Below are positions 49,304 through 59,410 of a stretch of DNA of 64,000 bases, in pieces (positions within the stretch are counted from its first letter, which is position 1; every line of letters starts with the position of its first letter). Source of the DNA: Bacteroidota bacterium (GTDB lineage Bacteria; Bacteroidota; Bacteroidia; Cytophagales; Cyclobacteriaceae); NCBI GenBank assembly GCA_023428695.1, contig JAEYWY010000022.1, positions 62,001 to 126,000 of the forward strand, given 5' to 3'. The notes below the pieces were generated by a model. It had not been told where the DNA came from and searched no databases. It was given only the letters and a program-made list of their open reading frames with translations. The translations under genes and the position numbers were made by a program.

Positions 49304-52303
49304 TCACCTGGCACCAGCCGCCGTCTTTCCCTTTTTGCCCGTCTTTTCTTTCGGTTGTACGATCACACTCTCCGGAGGTCCGAGGTAACTGGGTCGCAGT
49401 CCGCCCGAATCAATCACAAACTTCTGAAAGACCACACCCGAATCCACGAGCCAGACCTTCAATGTGTGTACGCCGGGCTTCACATCCTTATGGGTTGAAC
49501 GCCTGATCCGGATATGATCACCGACAGCATTGTTCCACCATGCAGGATACTCCCAATCCGGTACATACTCGCCTTCGTTTATGTTAATGATCTGAGGTGT
49601 TTCATCATCAATGGATATCGCGAATTTCAGGCCGTCACCCTTCTTAAAATTGAGCGTCGGAGAAAGATACGTTTCGATTTTCAGCTCACCTCCTTTGAAT
49701 ACCGTGAACGTATACTCCAATCGTAGCGAGTTCCCTCCTGGCTTTTGCGCCGGGATATCCGTGGGTTCAATTGTCACACCCGATGCTGTTCGACCGAGAT
49801 TGGGGACTACATTCCATGCAACACTCGCCGCATCAACCTTGCGCGTGAAACTGGCCGCCTCGATAGATACGACGCCATTATTTTCAACAAAACCTTCCAC
49901 CAGAGGAAGTTCGTTGTTCAGCGGGACCTTCACCGTGTAGTCCTGCTCTGCTGACGAGATGACAACCTCTCCGGACGACTTGCCTTTGGGGGCAAGGCTC
50001 CAGTCGATACTCACAAACACTTTCTCTTCGTATTGGAGGTTTCCCTGCGATGCCGATAGTTTGATCCAGTTCTCCTTTGCTGCGATCGTATAGGCCACGG
50101 GTTGAGCACCACGATTGAAAAGCTCAATGCAATAACGCTGGTCATTGATCGGATCAAAAGGCAGGAATTCTCTGCCAAACATTCCGCCAAGCCACGCGGG
50201 CCCGGGCGCATGTTCAACGGCGTAGCCCAGACTTCCTTTTTCAGGAACATGCACATGCGATACAGCCGGCATCTTGTTCACGGGCGGATTGTTCCAGTTT
50301 GTATACCCGATGTGCGTTTGCGACATCATGTGGTTCCATTTTCCATCGAGCAGTCTCTCATGAAACTCCCTGGTAAGTGATGCATCACGATCGAAAAGTT
50401 CTTTCACCTTGTCTGCGTAATAGTTTGCCGAAGCACGGCCCTGTGCAGCGTATCGCGCATTTTTTCCGGCCGCTACGTACATTTCATTCAGGTTGCTGCA
50501 TAGCTCCACCGGAGACAATACAAGCTGATAAAATGCGGCCTTTTGAGTGTCCGGAAGTCTCTGGTAGACGCTCCTGGCATCTGCGGCCAGCTTGCGGTAT
50601 TCCCCGACAATCCTGTCGGCCTCGCCGTAGTTGGTGAGGCTATAGGTATCGGGCTTTAGCATTTCAGGCGTACGGCGTGCATTGTATTTCGTGTACAGTG
50701 CAAGAATTTCAGCGATTTCCTGCGCGAACGTATCGCCGAACTGTTGCTTCGACCATTTTAGATAATAGTTCGGAAGGTCCGATGCCCGGATGCCTTTCGG
50801 ATCCCAGGCAAAGTCCAGGAAAAAACTTATCGGAAGCTCCATGGGTTTGATGTCCCCAACGTTGACAATCCACAGATCCTTTACACCCCATTGATAAGCG
50901 AGATTCATCTGCTCCCACACGCGTTCAATTTGTGTAACGTTTAACCATCGGTATGAAACAGGTCCGCCGACAAAATCAAAGTGATAGTAAATGCCATACC
51001 CGCCCTTTCGCTGACGGTCTTCTTTCTTAGGGAGGATGCGAAGGTTGCCCCAGTTATCGTCACAAAGCAGTATCAGGATATCATCGTCAACGCGCAGGCC
51101 TTTGTCATAGTAGTCCTGAACTTCCTTATACACCGCCCATACCTGTGGAGTGGCGTCTGCAGGTTTGCCGGTAACGTCTGTGATGATCTTGCGTTGGTCA
51201 GCGATAATCTCCTGCAATAAGCCCACCGCGGTTTCTTCGGACATCGCTTCATCGCCGTCGCCGCGCATGCCCAGCGTTACGACACTTTCCAGGTCGCCCA
51301 TTCGTTCAATGCCACCACGCCAGAATTCTTGCAGCTTTTCCTTGTTGGTTCGGTAGTTCCAGTCACCACCATTAAAGCGACTCCATTCGTCGTGTGCGCG
51401 CATCATGGGTTCATGGTGCGAAGTTGAAATCACAATTCCGTACTCATCTGCAAGGCGGGGGCTTTCAGCATCATCAGCAGCGAAAGCGGCAGGTCGCCAC
51501 ATCGCAGGCCACAGGTAGTTGCCTTTGTTTCGAAGTATAAGTTCAAATACTTTCTCGTAAAATTTGTGGTTAAAGCCGCCGAATTTCTCTTGCGCCCAAT
51601 TGCGAAGTGCGGGGGCTTCGTCGTTGATGAAGATGCCGCGGTACCTGACTTTCGGTTCTCCGAGTGTATGCTTTCCGGGTTTAACAAAAATATTCTGGCG
51701 CACTTTCGCCGGAACGTCGGCCCACCAGTACCAGGGTGAAACTCCCATTTGCGCCGATAGTTCAAACATTCCGAAAATGGTCCCACGCTTATCACTCCCG
51801 ACAATTACAAGCGCGTTTGCCACGCCCTTCATGGGCTGCTTCACCGGAATAATCATAAACTGTTCCCGCTTACTCTTAAGCATGGAAGCATCGACCTTCT
51901 TCTCTTTAACAAGTTTGTCAATTAATGTGCTGCGGCCAAGGGTTCCAACAATTACAACATTACCCGAACCGCTCTCGCCAACAATCAACTCAGCATTTTT
52001 CCCTGAGACCTGAGACAGATCTTTTTGAAACAGTCGGGCGACTCTGACTACGCCTGCATAATCCGAGTTGCTCACAAGGATTCCAGCAGGGTTTCCGCTA
52101 TCAACCAACGCAAACGCACTCCTGGATTTTTCGTTCGTTAGAAATGATGCATCAGAAAACGGATCATTCAAAGCCACTGCAGTCCTCGCCTCCAGATTCG
52201 GGTGCGTTGCCTGCGCACTGCATCGTATCCCGGAGACAAGAAACAAAATCAGAACGACTGATAATCTGTAATTGACCCTGCTTCTGGCGTTAGTCCTGAT
52301 CAT
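49304..52303 (-). CDS. GH115 alpha-glucuronidase
   Basis: The protein has 999 residues. A signal peptide (LSVVLILFLVSGIRCSAQ) is followed by an N-terminal domain (GNVVIVGTLGRSTLIDKLVK) and the GH115 catalytic region (MSPWYWW-like GVSPWYWWADVPAK; VRYRGIFINDEAPALRNWAQ; RNKGNYLWPAMWRPAAFAAD; YGIVISTSHHEPMMRAHDEW; WKRGI-like FWRGGIERMGDLESVVTLGM; YYHFDFVGGPVSYRWLNVTQ). C-terminal beta domains end near SYLGPPESV. GH115 enzymes remove (4-O-methyl-)glucuronic acid from xylan side chains. No type IX sorting domain is seen, so it is probably periplasmic or membrane-associated. Its start lies 3 bases after the GH10 gene. Confidence 0.95.
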   Translation of the reverse strand: MIRTNARSRVNYRLSVVLILFLVSGIRCSAQATHPNLEARTAVALNDPFSDASFLTNEKSRSAFALVDSGNPAGILVSNSDYAGVVRVARLFQKDLSQVSGKNAELIVGESGSGNVVIVGTLGRSTLIDKLVKEKKVDASMLKSKREQFMIIPVKQPMKGVANALVIVGSDKRGTIFGMFELSAQMGVSPWYWWADVPAKVRQNIFVKPGKHTLGEPKVRYRGIFINDEAPALRNWAQEKFGGFNHKFYEKVFELILRNKGNYLWPAMWRPAAFAADDAESPRLADEYGIVISTSHHEPMMRAHDEWSRFNGGDWNYRTNKEKLQEFWRGGIERMGDLESVVTLGMRGDGDEAMSEETAVGLLQEIIADQRKIITDVTGKPADATPQVWAVYKEVQDYYDKGLRVDDDILILLCDDNWGNLRILPKKEDRQRKGGYGIYYHFDFVGGPVSYRWLNVTQIERVWEQMNLAYQWGVKDLWIVNVGDIKPMELPISFFLDFAWDPKGIRASDLPNYYLKWSKQQFGDTFAQEIAEILALYTKYNARRTPEMLKPDTYSLTNYGEADRIVGEYRKLAADARSVYQRLPDTQKAAFYQLVLSPVELCSNLNEMYVAAGKNARYAAQGRASANYYADKVKELFDRDASLTREFHERLLDGKWNHMMSQTHIGYTNWNNPPVNKMPAVSHVHVPEKGSLGYAVEHAPGPAWLGGMFGREFLPFDPINDQRYCIELFNRGAQPVAYTIAAKENWIKLSASQGNLQYEEKVFVSIDWSLAPKGKSSGEVVISSAEQDYTVKVPLNNELPLVEGFVENNGVVSIEAASFTRKVDAASVAWNVVPNLGRTASGVTIEPTDIPAQKPGGNSLRLEYTFTVFKGGELKIETYLSPTLNFKKGDGLKFAISIDDETPQIININEGEYVPDWEYPAWWNNAVGDHIRIRRSTHKDVKPGVHTLKVWLVDSGVVFQKFVIDSGGLRPSYLGPPESVIVQPKEKTGKKGKTAAGAR

Positions 52304-52306
52304 GAC

Positions 52307-53434
52307 TCAATCTCTGCGTTCAATACGAGTACTACTCACAGATTCAAGCACACTGAAATACGCTTTCTTTGGCTTCAGTTCCCGATCAAACAAAAGCGTA
52401 TAGTCGGTACGTCCGCGAATCGGAAAATTGTTTTTCCACGACACGCCGTCATGGAGTCCCCAAAAGGTCACTCTGCTGATTTTATCGGCGTGTTTATTGA
52501 ACAGTTGGAAAATATCTCTGTATCGATCGGCCAGTTGGTTCTGAACCGAATCGGGCAAACCATTGGGATAAGGGTTCATTGTCGGATTGTTCTCAAACCG
52601 AACAGATACGTCTGCCGTTGGCATTCTGAAAGGACTTGGCAGGACCGAGACGTCTAATTCCGTGAACATCACTTGAACGCCAAGCGCTGAAAATTTCTCA
52701 ATGGCTTCTTCGATTTCGGCAAGTGAAGGGTAGTCCAGTCCCCAGTGGGCCTGAATTCCCACGCCATCGATTTTGATACCCTTCTCTTTAAGCTTTTTGA
52801 CCAGTTGAATGGCACCATCCCGTTTGTCACGATTTACAAGGTTGTAATCGTTATAATAGAGTTCTGCTTTCGGGTCGGCTTCGTATGCAAACCGAAACGC
52901 GTTTTCAATAAAACTTTCTCCGGCGATTTCCAGGAATCCGGATTTTCTCAACGAACCATCCTCGGCAAGTGCTTCATTCACGACATCCCAACCTCCGATC
53001 TTTCCTTTGTAGCGGCCCATGATGGTAGAAATATGATTTTTGACACGAAGCATCAGGGTCGCGCTGTCGACCTTGCCACCGGCTTCATTCTTGAGTACCC
53101 AAGGAGCAAGCTGACTATGCCAAACCAGGGTGTGCCCGACTACGAACATATCATGCGCTTCAGCCAGACTCACAAGCTTATCCGCATGTTCGAAATTGTA
53201 TTCATCTTCCTTTGGGTGGATATGCATCCATTTCATGTCGTTCTCGGCGGTCAGTGAGTTGAATTCCGAGGTAATTATTTTGTTTTCATTCTCGTTCCGT
53301 TGATGTATTTGTCCGCGGTTCACGGCAACGCCAATCAGGTATTTACCTTTAAAGGCATCTTTCAGCGTGGGTTTTGAGTCAGATTGAAAGCACAGAAAGG
53401 CTGAGACAAATAGAAAGTGAACAAGAGTTTTCAT
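52307..53434 (-). CDS. GH10 endo-beta-1,4-xylanase
   Basis: The protein has 375 residues with a signal peptide (MKTLVHFLFVSAFLCFQSDS). The GH10 barrel has YLIGVAVN, ITSEFNSLTAENDMKWMHIH, GHTLVWHSQLAPW, GGWDVVNEAL with acid/base Glu154, and VMFTELDVSV with nucleophile Glu259, then VTFWGLHDGVSWKNNFPI. It hydrolyses xylan backbone bonds, and as no sorting domain is present it probably acts in the periplasm or at the outer membrane on imported oligosaccharides. It is directly followed (3 bases) by the GH115 gene, so the two are co-expressed. Confidence 0.95.
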   Translation of the reverse strand: MKTLVHFLFVSAFLCFQSDSKPTLKDAFKGKYLIGVAVNRGQIHQRNENENKIITSEFNSLTAENDMKWMHIHPKEDEYNFEHADKLVSLAEAHDMFVVGHTLVWHSQLAPWVLKNEAGGKVDSATLMLRVKNHISTIMGRYKGKIGGWDVVNEALAEDGSLRKSGFLEIAGESFIENAFRFAYEADPKAELYYNDYNLVNRDKRDGAIQLVKKLKEKGIKIDGVGIQAHWGLDYPSLAEIEEAIEKFSALGVQVMFTELDVSVLPSPFRMPTADVSVRFENNPTMNPYPNGLPDSVQNQLADRYRDIFQLFNKHADKISRVTFWGLHDGVSWKNNFPIRGRTDYTLLFDRELKPKKAYFSVLESVSSTRIERRD

Positions 53435-53633
53435 GTGTTGTTTTTGGTAGGTTTCGACCCGAAGTATAATCCATTTTCCTTTTGGATCCGAACTCCAATA
53501 AGACAGACGCGACGGGCCTTAAGACCGCGCGAAGTTTTGCCTCAGGTTAGGATGACCCATGCAGGAAGAATATCATCCAGAGTGATGATTTCCCCGGTTT
53601 AAGATTGGTAATTCAATTACCGTTCCATTTGAT

Positions 53634-53667
53634 TAAAAAAGAAAGGCTGCTCAGGGGAGCAACCCTT
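53634..53667 (-). terminator. Terminator or attenuator between susD and the xylanase gene
   Basis: On the minus strand AAGGGTTGCTC (53667-53657) pairs with GAGCAGCCTTT (53052-equivalent positions 53652-53642) with two wobble pairs, and a T-run follows (53640-53635 on the plus strand as A). It lies 27 bases past the susD stop and about 200 before the GH10 start. Such a site would make susC-susD messages more abundant than the enzyme messages. Confidence 0.7.
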
Positions 53668-53693
53668 CTTAAAAATATAACCCAAATTAACAA

Positions 53694-55670
53694 TTATTCG
53701 AATACATAGCCCGGGTTCTGATATGCGTTCTTCTCTTCCACACTCACTTCCATAGCATCAAGCTGACCCTGAGGTATAGGGCGCAGATAGTGATATGGCT
53801 GGATATCGCGGTTGACGACCTGTGGCGTGTGGTCACCGAAGTTCGGTCCACATATCTCGTAAGTACCTGCGACTTCCTCCCATTTCTGTGTACGCACAAG
53901 ATCTAACCATCTGTAGCCTTCGCCGAAATATTCGCGGGAGCTTTCTTCGAGAATATAGTCTATATCAATCACGGCAGGAGTTTCTGCAATCAATGCAGCG
54001 CTATTGTCTTCAATGCGCTCTACGTTTTCGGCATTGTCCCAACGCCATTTACCTGCACGGGCGCGGATAACATTGATCAGATCATGAGCTGACTTACCAG
54101 CAACTGTAGTCGCACCTTTCACTGCAGCTTCTGCTGCCACAAAGTAGAGTTCCGAGAATCTAGCAATCTTGAATGGACGGGTACTGTTTGCGTTGGGCTG
54201 TCCAAGTCCCCCGCCGTTGTCGGTCCGGTACACACCCATCTTCCAAAGGCCAGGAAAAACACGACGACCAATACCATTAGGAGAGACAACGAAATCAGCC
54301 CTGCCAGGCAATTGACCGGCGCCTACGGCAGGCACGTTTTTGCCGGGGAAGTTACCGCCAGCAGGATATTCGATGTTGGCCATCTCGGAGTCATCATCCA
54401 GGAAAGTAAGAATTGGATCCCCAGGCGATACAGGCATATTGTTCGCGTTGTAAAGAACATCATTCGGCACGCCGCCCTTTGGCCAGTTGCCACGATACAC
54501 AGTAGTGAAAGTGCCATCGTAACGAGAATCGTTAGTCTTATCAGCAAATGTGTTCCGAATCGCACCAATGGTGGGGGCCATACGGGTCCATGGACGTCCA
54601 AGCGCCTGTGCAGCTTCACGTTGAACAGAGCTAACACCGGTTGTTCCATCAGGATTTGCTGCACTCCTGATTTCAGTGTAGTTCCATGTTACCATCCAGA
54701 CTGCCGAGTTTCCACCCGGATCCGTTCCTGCAAAACAGTTGATACATGTTCCGTTGTAGAACTCACTTTCCTGAGTGTGGTCTGCGTACAGAAGCATCTC
54801 CTTGTTCCTATCGTTACCACCTACGTGAAGATCGTAGTAGGTTTCAACCAGCCCAAACGGTCCCGGATTGTCAATTGCCGTTGTCGCGATATCATACGCT
54901 TGCTGGAAATAGTACTGTGCGTTATGACCATCAGGGTCAACACGATCCGCTGCCGGATAGGTTGGAATATTATTCGGGTTTTCCAGCCACCATGCATAGG
55001 TCAGATACGCTTTTGCGAGATACAGCCGTGCGAGCGTCTTGGTTGCCCCACCTGTTACGCGGCCGGTTTCAGGCAATTCCTGAACGGCAGTGATAAGATC
55101 GGGAAAAATTGCTTTAGTATAAACTTCAGGAACCGTATTACGAACCGAAGTTGTGGAGGGGCTTGTGTTGAATTTGAGTTCACCGGCGCCAAGATCCAAC
55201 GGAACGCCACCGAATGTCTGCACAAGAAGGAAATAGTCAAACGCTCTGAAGAATCGCGCCTCGGCGATCAGAGACGACGCAATTCCCGCAGCCTCGGCAT
55301 TCTCAATGATCCCGCTGGCTGTGTTGATATTGCTGAAGCAAACACCCCAGATCACATCGCTGCGGCTACTTGTTGGCGTGATTTCGCCCTCGCCGCTGAT
55401 ATCCATCACCTTAAAGTTCTGGTCCGCACTCTGCCCCCAGGTGTATTCGTCCGTTCCTGTTTCAAGAGTGTTGTAATAGTATGGCTGACCATAGATATAC
55501 CTCAGGTGAGCGTACATTGACGTAAGACCGCCGTATACGCCTTTTTCCGTCCGGAAGAATCCCGGCTCGTAAATGCTCCTGGGCTTTTCGTCCAGGATCT
55601 CGGAGCACGACAGCATAACCAGAGTCATTACCGCTGCCAAGGCTAATTTGTTTACGTTTATTCGTTGCAT
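53694..55670 (-). CDS. SusD/RagB-type glycan-binding lipoprotein
   Basis: The protein has 658 residues. The N-terminal signal ends in a lipobox (MLSCSEILDEKP). SusD-like features include FFRTEKGVYGGLTSMYAHLR, LIAEARFFRAFDYFLLVQTF, GGVPLDL, AKAYLTYAWWL, YFVAAEAAVKGATTVAGKSA, DLINVIRARAG and ILEESSREYFGEGYRWLDLV. It is longer than classic SusD (~550). It would cap the SusC barrel at the cell surface and bind xylo-oligosaccharides (substrate inferred from the neighbours). It begins 11 bases after susC and is followed by a terminator. Confidence 0.96.
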   Translation of the reverse strand: MQRINVNKLALAAVMTLVMLSCSEILDEKPRSIYEPGFFRTEKGVYGGLTSMYAHLRYIYGQPYYYNTLETGTDEYTWGQSADQNFKVMDISGEGEITPTSSRSDVIWGVCFSNINTASGIIENAEAAGIASSLIAEARFFRAFDYFLLVQTFGGVPLDLGAGELKFNTSPSTTSVRNTVPEVYTKAIFPDLITAVQELPETGRVTGGATKTLARLYLAKAYLTYAWWLENPNNIPTYPAADRVDPDGHNAQYYFQQAYDIATTAIDNPGPFGLVETYYDLHVGGNDRNKEMLLYADHTQESEFYNGTCINCFAGTDPGGNSAVWMVTWNYTEIRSAANPDGTTGVSSVQREAAQALGRPWTRMAPTIGAIRNTFADKTNDSRYDGTFTTVYRGNWPKGGVPNDVLYNANNMPVSPGDPILTFLDDDSEMANIEYPAGGNFPGKNVPAVGAGQLPGRADFVVSPNGIGRRVFPGLWKMGVYRTDNGGGLGQPNANSTRPFKIARFSELYFVAAEAAVKGATTVAGKSAHDLINVIRARAGKWRWDNAENVERIEDNSAALIAETPAVIDIDYILEESSREYFGEGYRWLDLVRTQKWEEVAGTYEICGPNFGDHTPQVVNRDIQPYHYLRPIPQGQLDAMEVSVEEKNAYQNPGYVFE

Positions 55671-55681
55671 ATTTTTTTAGT

Positions 55682-58600
55682 CTAGAAGGTAAGGTTAACA
55701 CCGATGAGGTAATTACGCGTAGATGGCGTATTCGTACCAATGGTAAGGATGCGTCGCAAGTTCTCAGACATGTTAACGGCGGCATTTTCGTTACCAAAAG
55801 AGTTTGTTTCAGGATCCATTCCCGACTCTTTGTGATACGGTGAGAACATAACAAACGGATTCTGTGCAGTGACGTAAACACGGAGGTTGATATTCCTGTC
55901 TCTGAGTTGATTGAAGTTGTAACCCAGGGTGATAGTCCGAATCTTCATATAAGAAGCACTGAAATATCCAAGTGTGTTTGCATACTTCAGGTTATCACCG
56001 CTTCTGATACTTTCAGGATTCGGATACTTTGCACCGGTATTTTCGGGTGTCCAATAGTCTACCTTCACGTTTCCATTGCGGCCATTCAGCAAGTTGAGAT
56101 AACCTCCTCCACCATATAGTGTACTATTCAGAAGGCCACCGCTTTGGAATACTCCGACCAAACTGAGATCGAAGCCTTTATAACCAACCCGGGTATTGAA
56201 GCCGCCCTGGAAATCAGGAATCATGCTCATGATCTGACGATCCTGTGCATCGATTGCGCGTGTAGGGCTTCCGTCAGGATTGTAATCACCGGTGTACTTC
56301 ACCTTGATCATGCCAAGAGTGTTCGTTCCAGGCTCAAGAATATCCCTGTAAGGATCTTCTTCCTGCCACAACCCGATCTTCTCATAATCGTAAATTACAT
56401 CGATCGGATGTCCTACGAACCACCAGTTGGCTTCATTGCGCTCAGAACCAGAGGCAAGAGACAGGAGCTTATTGCGGTTTGCATAAAGGTTAAACCCTGC
56501 CTCCCATGTCCAGCCGTTATTTTCCACGATCACACCATTGAGTGAGATTTCAATCCCCTTGTTTTCAGTACGGCCAATGTTCTCGGTTACAGAACTTACC
56601 CCGGAAGTTGCGGGCAGTCCTTTGCTCAACAGCAGGTCCTCGGTCTTCGTCATATAGTATTCAATGGTACCTGAAAGGCGATCCTTAAGAAGCGAGAAAT
56701 CGATACCGATGTTAGTCGTTTTGGAGAATTCCCATCCCAGGTAAGGACTAGGCAACTGTGTTACGAGATAGCCTGTGGAATATTCGGAACCGAAGTTGTA
56801 TGGCCGCGTCGACAGGAGTCCAAGCGTTGCGTACGGATTAACAGCCTGGTTGGATGTTTGACCATAGCCAACGCGAAGCTTAAGCATGTTGATGGGTGCA
56901 ATATTACTCATGAACGATTCTTCAGCAATATTCCAACCCACAGAGAATGCCGGATAGGTGTGCCATTTGTGACCTTCTGCCAGACGTGAGGATCCATCCG
57001 ATCTCAATGTAGCAGTGACCATATAGCGGTCGTTGTATGAATACATCACACGACCCATCCATGACATCAGACCCCAGACTTCGTATTGCTGATCCCCCGG
57101 AGGTACGTTGATTTCTCCTGCAGCCTGGCCGAGGTTATAGAATTGAAAGTGGTCAGCCGGGATGTCGCGCGCAGTTATGCGTGAGCGGTTATAAGCATTC
57201 TTTTCTGCAGAATAGAGTCCGGTGAAATTAATGTTATGCACAGAATTGAAAGTGTGATCATAAGTGATCAGGTTTTCAACCAGCCAGTGACGTGTATGCG
57301 TGTTGCTGATCGAAGCGGTCGATTCCGTGTCGGGGTTCGTGCTCATTATACCCTCGCCTGTGTAAGCGCCACCATTGCTTTGACGATAGTCAAGACCAAC
57401 GTTGACGCGATACTTAAGACCTTCAACCCACGGAATTTTAACTTCACCATAAAGAGAGTTATATGTCGCAAAGGAGCGTGTTTCACTCAACCAAACATCT
57501 TCGAGATCTTCGACGATGTCGCGTGAATAAACCCATGGCTCATCAATAGCGGTCCTTACAGTACGTTTCCAGGTGCCGTCGTCATTAAACGGATCGGCTA
57601 CCGGCGTCATACGAAGCAGGTTTCCGACGTTTACCTGATTTCCCTGACTTGTGCTGAAGTTGCTGTTGGTTGTGAATCCAACCCGGAAATATTTACCCAC
57701 TTCCTGGTCAACAGAACCCCGCAAAGAATAACGACTGTATTGCTGAGTCGGAATAACAGCCTGATCCAGGAAATATCCTGCTCCAAAGCTATAGGTTCCG
57801 TTATCAGTTCCACCGCTAAGTCCTACATCATGACTCGTAATCGTTGCTGTTCTGTACATCAGGTCTTGCCAATCGGTATCGACATCTTCCGCCTCATCAA
57901 GACCATATGAAGTATACGGAATATTGAGTTGTCTCAACTTGACCATGTCAGGTCCGCTCATCAGGGGATACGGTGCGAAAACTTTCTTGGCACCATGGAA
58001 TCCATTGTAGCTTACTCTTGCCTTTTGTCCCTTCTGACCTTTGTAGGTCGTTACAAGAATGACCCCGTTTGCACCACGTGATCCGTAAATAGCTGTGGCT
58101 GATGCATCCTTCAAGATATCGACGCTCTTGATGTCATTCGGGTTGATATCAGCGATTGAACCAACGAACGGAATTCCATCAAGTACGATAAGCGGATCGT
58201 TGCTTGCAGTGAGTGATCGCGTACCACGAATCCTGATTCGTGTAGAAGCCCCGGGCTGCGTGGAGGTTTGAGCGAACTCGACACCAGGTAAACGACCCTG
58301 AAGTGCCTGTGTGATGTTTCCAGACGGAACGTCTCGCATTACGTCACCACTTATCGATGCAACTGATCCGGTCACTGCTTCCTGACGCTGGGTACCATAC
58401 CCGATTACAACGACTTCAGCAAGTGACTCAATACTCGGAACGAGTGTGATGTTGATAGACGATCTGGCGCCGACAGTCACTTCCTGAGCTTCATAGCCGA
58501 TGAACGAGTACACAAGGATAGCATTTGCCCCCGGCACTTCAATAGCATACTCACCATTGGAGTCCGTTGTTGTACCTATGGTAGTACCTTTTAACAAAAT

Positions 58601-58768
58601 GTTAACCCCCGGCAACCCGGAACCGGCTTCATCGACAACCTGACCGGTTACGGTGCTTTGAGCGTATGCGGCCTGAGTTATCAGCGCTGCGAAAATCATT
58701 ACCAACAAGGAAAGGCAGCGGCATCTTTTCCTGCTGGGGTGTGCACGTAGTAGAGCTACATTTTTCAT
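55682..58768 (-). CDS. SusC/RagA-type TonB-dependent outer-membrane transporter
   Basis: The protein has 1028 residues. A signal peptide (to about residue 37) leads to a carboxypeptidase-D regulatory-like domain (STVTGQVVDEAGSGLPGVNI; TTDSNGEYAIEV), a TonB-linked segment VVVIGYGTQRQEAVTGSVAS, the plug (LPGVEFAQTSTQPGASTRIR; DILKDASATAIYGSRGANGV) and a beta barrel ending YLIGVNLTF. It imports glycan fragments across the outer membrane with energy from TonB. Xylan oligomers are the likely cargo given the downstream enzymes. It is the first gene of the minus-strand arm of the locus. Confidence 0.97.
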   Translation of the reverse strand: MKNVALLRAHPSRKRCRCLSLLVMIFAALITQAAYAQSTVTGQVVDEAGSGLPGVNILLKGTTIGTTTDSNGEYAIEVPGANAILVYSFIGYEAQEVTVGARSSINITLVPSIESLAEVVVIGYGTQRQEAVTGSVASISGDVMRDVPSGNITQALQGRLPGVEFAQTSTQPGASTRIRIRGTRSLTASNDPLIVLDGIPFVGSIADINPNDIKSVDILKDASATAIYGSRGANGVILVTTYKGQKGQKARVSYNGFHGAKKVFAPYPLMSGPDMVKLRQLNIPYTSYGLDEAEDVDTDWQDLMYRTATITSHDVGLSGGTDNGTYSFGAGYFLDQAVIPTQQYSRYSLRGSVDQEVGKYFRVGFTTNSNFSTSQGNQVNVGNLLRMTPVADPFNDDGTWKRTVRTAIDEPWVYSRDIVEDLEDVWLSETRSFATYNSLYGEVKIPWVEGLKYRVNVGLDYRQSNGGAYTGEGIMSTNPDTESTASISNTHTRHWLVENLITYDHTFNSVHNINFTGLYSAEKNAYNRSRITARDIPADHFQFYNLGQAAGEINVPPGDQQYEVWGLMSWMGRVMYSYNDRYMVTATLRSDGSSRLAEGHKWHTYPAFSVGWNIAEESFMSNIAPINMLKLRVGYGQTSNQAVNPYATLGLLSTRPYNFGSEYSTGYLVTQLPSPYLGWEFSKTTNIGIDFSLLKDRLSGTIEYYMTKTEDLLLSKGLPATSGVSSVTENIGRTENKGIEISLNGVIVENNGWTWEAGFNLYANRNKLLSLASGSERNEANWWFVGHPIDVIYDYEKIGLWQEEDPYRDILEPGTNTLGMIKVKYTGDYNPDGSPTRAIDAQDRQIMSMIPDFQGGFNTRVGYKGFDLSLVGVFQSGGLLNSTLYGGGGYLNLLNGRNGNVKVDYWTPENTGAKYPNPESIRSGDNLKYANTLGYFSASYMKIRTITLGYNFNQLRDRNINLRVYVTAQNPFVMFSPYHKESGMDPETNSFGNENAAVNMSENLRRILTIGTNTPSTRNYLIGVNLTF

Positions 58769-58859
58769 AGGGTTTAGTTTAATGGATAAAGGTTTGGACC
58801 AGTCTCCGGAGTGAGTCCGCTCCGAAGAATGATTAAAGATCAGTCATCCGATCTGAAAA

Positions 58860-58873
58860 TGCAACCGATTGCA
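58860..58873. promoter_or_regulatory. Operator-like near-palindrome TGCAACCGATTGCA
   Basis: TGCAACCGATTGCA matches its reverse complement at 12 of 14 positions. The same 12 bases ATGCAACCGATT occur at 58859-58870 and at 58926-58937. The shape (TGCAA..TTGCA around a central CG) is that of LacI-family operators. The sites lie about 90 and 160 bases upstream of susC. The assignment to LacI is from the motif alone. Confidence 0.5.
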
Positions 58874-58925
58874 ATAATTTTTCCGCAGAAATCGTTCTAA
58901 ACCGTTTTCAATGTTCGAAAGGCCA

Positions 58926-58937
58926 ATGCAACCGATT
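58926..58937. promoter_or_regulatory. Second copy of ATGCAACCGATT upstream of susC
   Basis: This 12-base copy is identical to bases 58859-58870. Its right half is not completed as TTGCA (TTTAATAA follows), although ATTGCA appears 8 bases further on. It may be a weaker second site for the same regulator. Confidence 0.4.
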
Positions 58938-59410
58938 TAATAAAATTGCAAGAAATAGCGGGTTTTGCCCCTTTTTCAGTAATTCGTTTTGGCGTTTTGG
59001 TGTCAGAAATTGAAAAATGGTCCGCTTTGTTTATCCGATCATAAACCCGCAACTGTTCCTCTCATACCTTTGATTATTCAGAACATGCCTGGTACCAGAC
59101 CAGTCATTACTTTATGCTCCACTCCTCTATACTATAGAGTCGAACCCGGGTACCTCCATTAAATTGTCCATAAAAAAATCAGCCCGGCTTGGATTATTAG
59201 CTCATGTCACAGAACTTGACGGTCGCGAAAGAAAAACTCCCCTTTTTTTCGGTCAGATGCTGACGCCCAAACCAGCATCTGGAAAGTGGTTGGATTCTGA
59301 TGCAGGATGCGGATATCCGCGCAGTATTTTTATTTAATCGACGACCGTTCAGTGAAAGGTGTAGTGGCTTTGTTGGTGCCGCGGTCAAAAACTTTGTCAT
59401 AACCAAACCA

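Larger units (their letters stand above)
58769..59410. other. Divergent control region between susC and the gntP-type operon
   Basis: No gene is seen in these 640 bases. They contain the operator-like sites at 58860 and 58926 and must hold the promoters of both divergent transcripts. No regulator gene is in the window. A frame open from 59300 into the GntP gene lacks coding character before 59411. Confidence 0.6.

Noticed and set aside
54312..55520. 402-codon open frame on the plus strand
   Set aside because: It lies wholly opposite the susD gene, is rich in Cys, Arg and Ile in a non-protein-like way and has no domain. It is a shadow frame.
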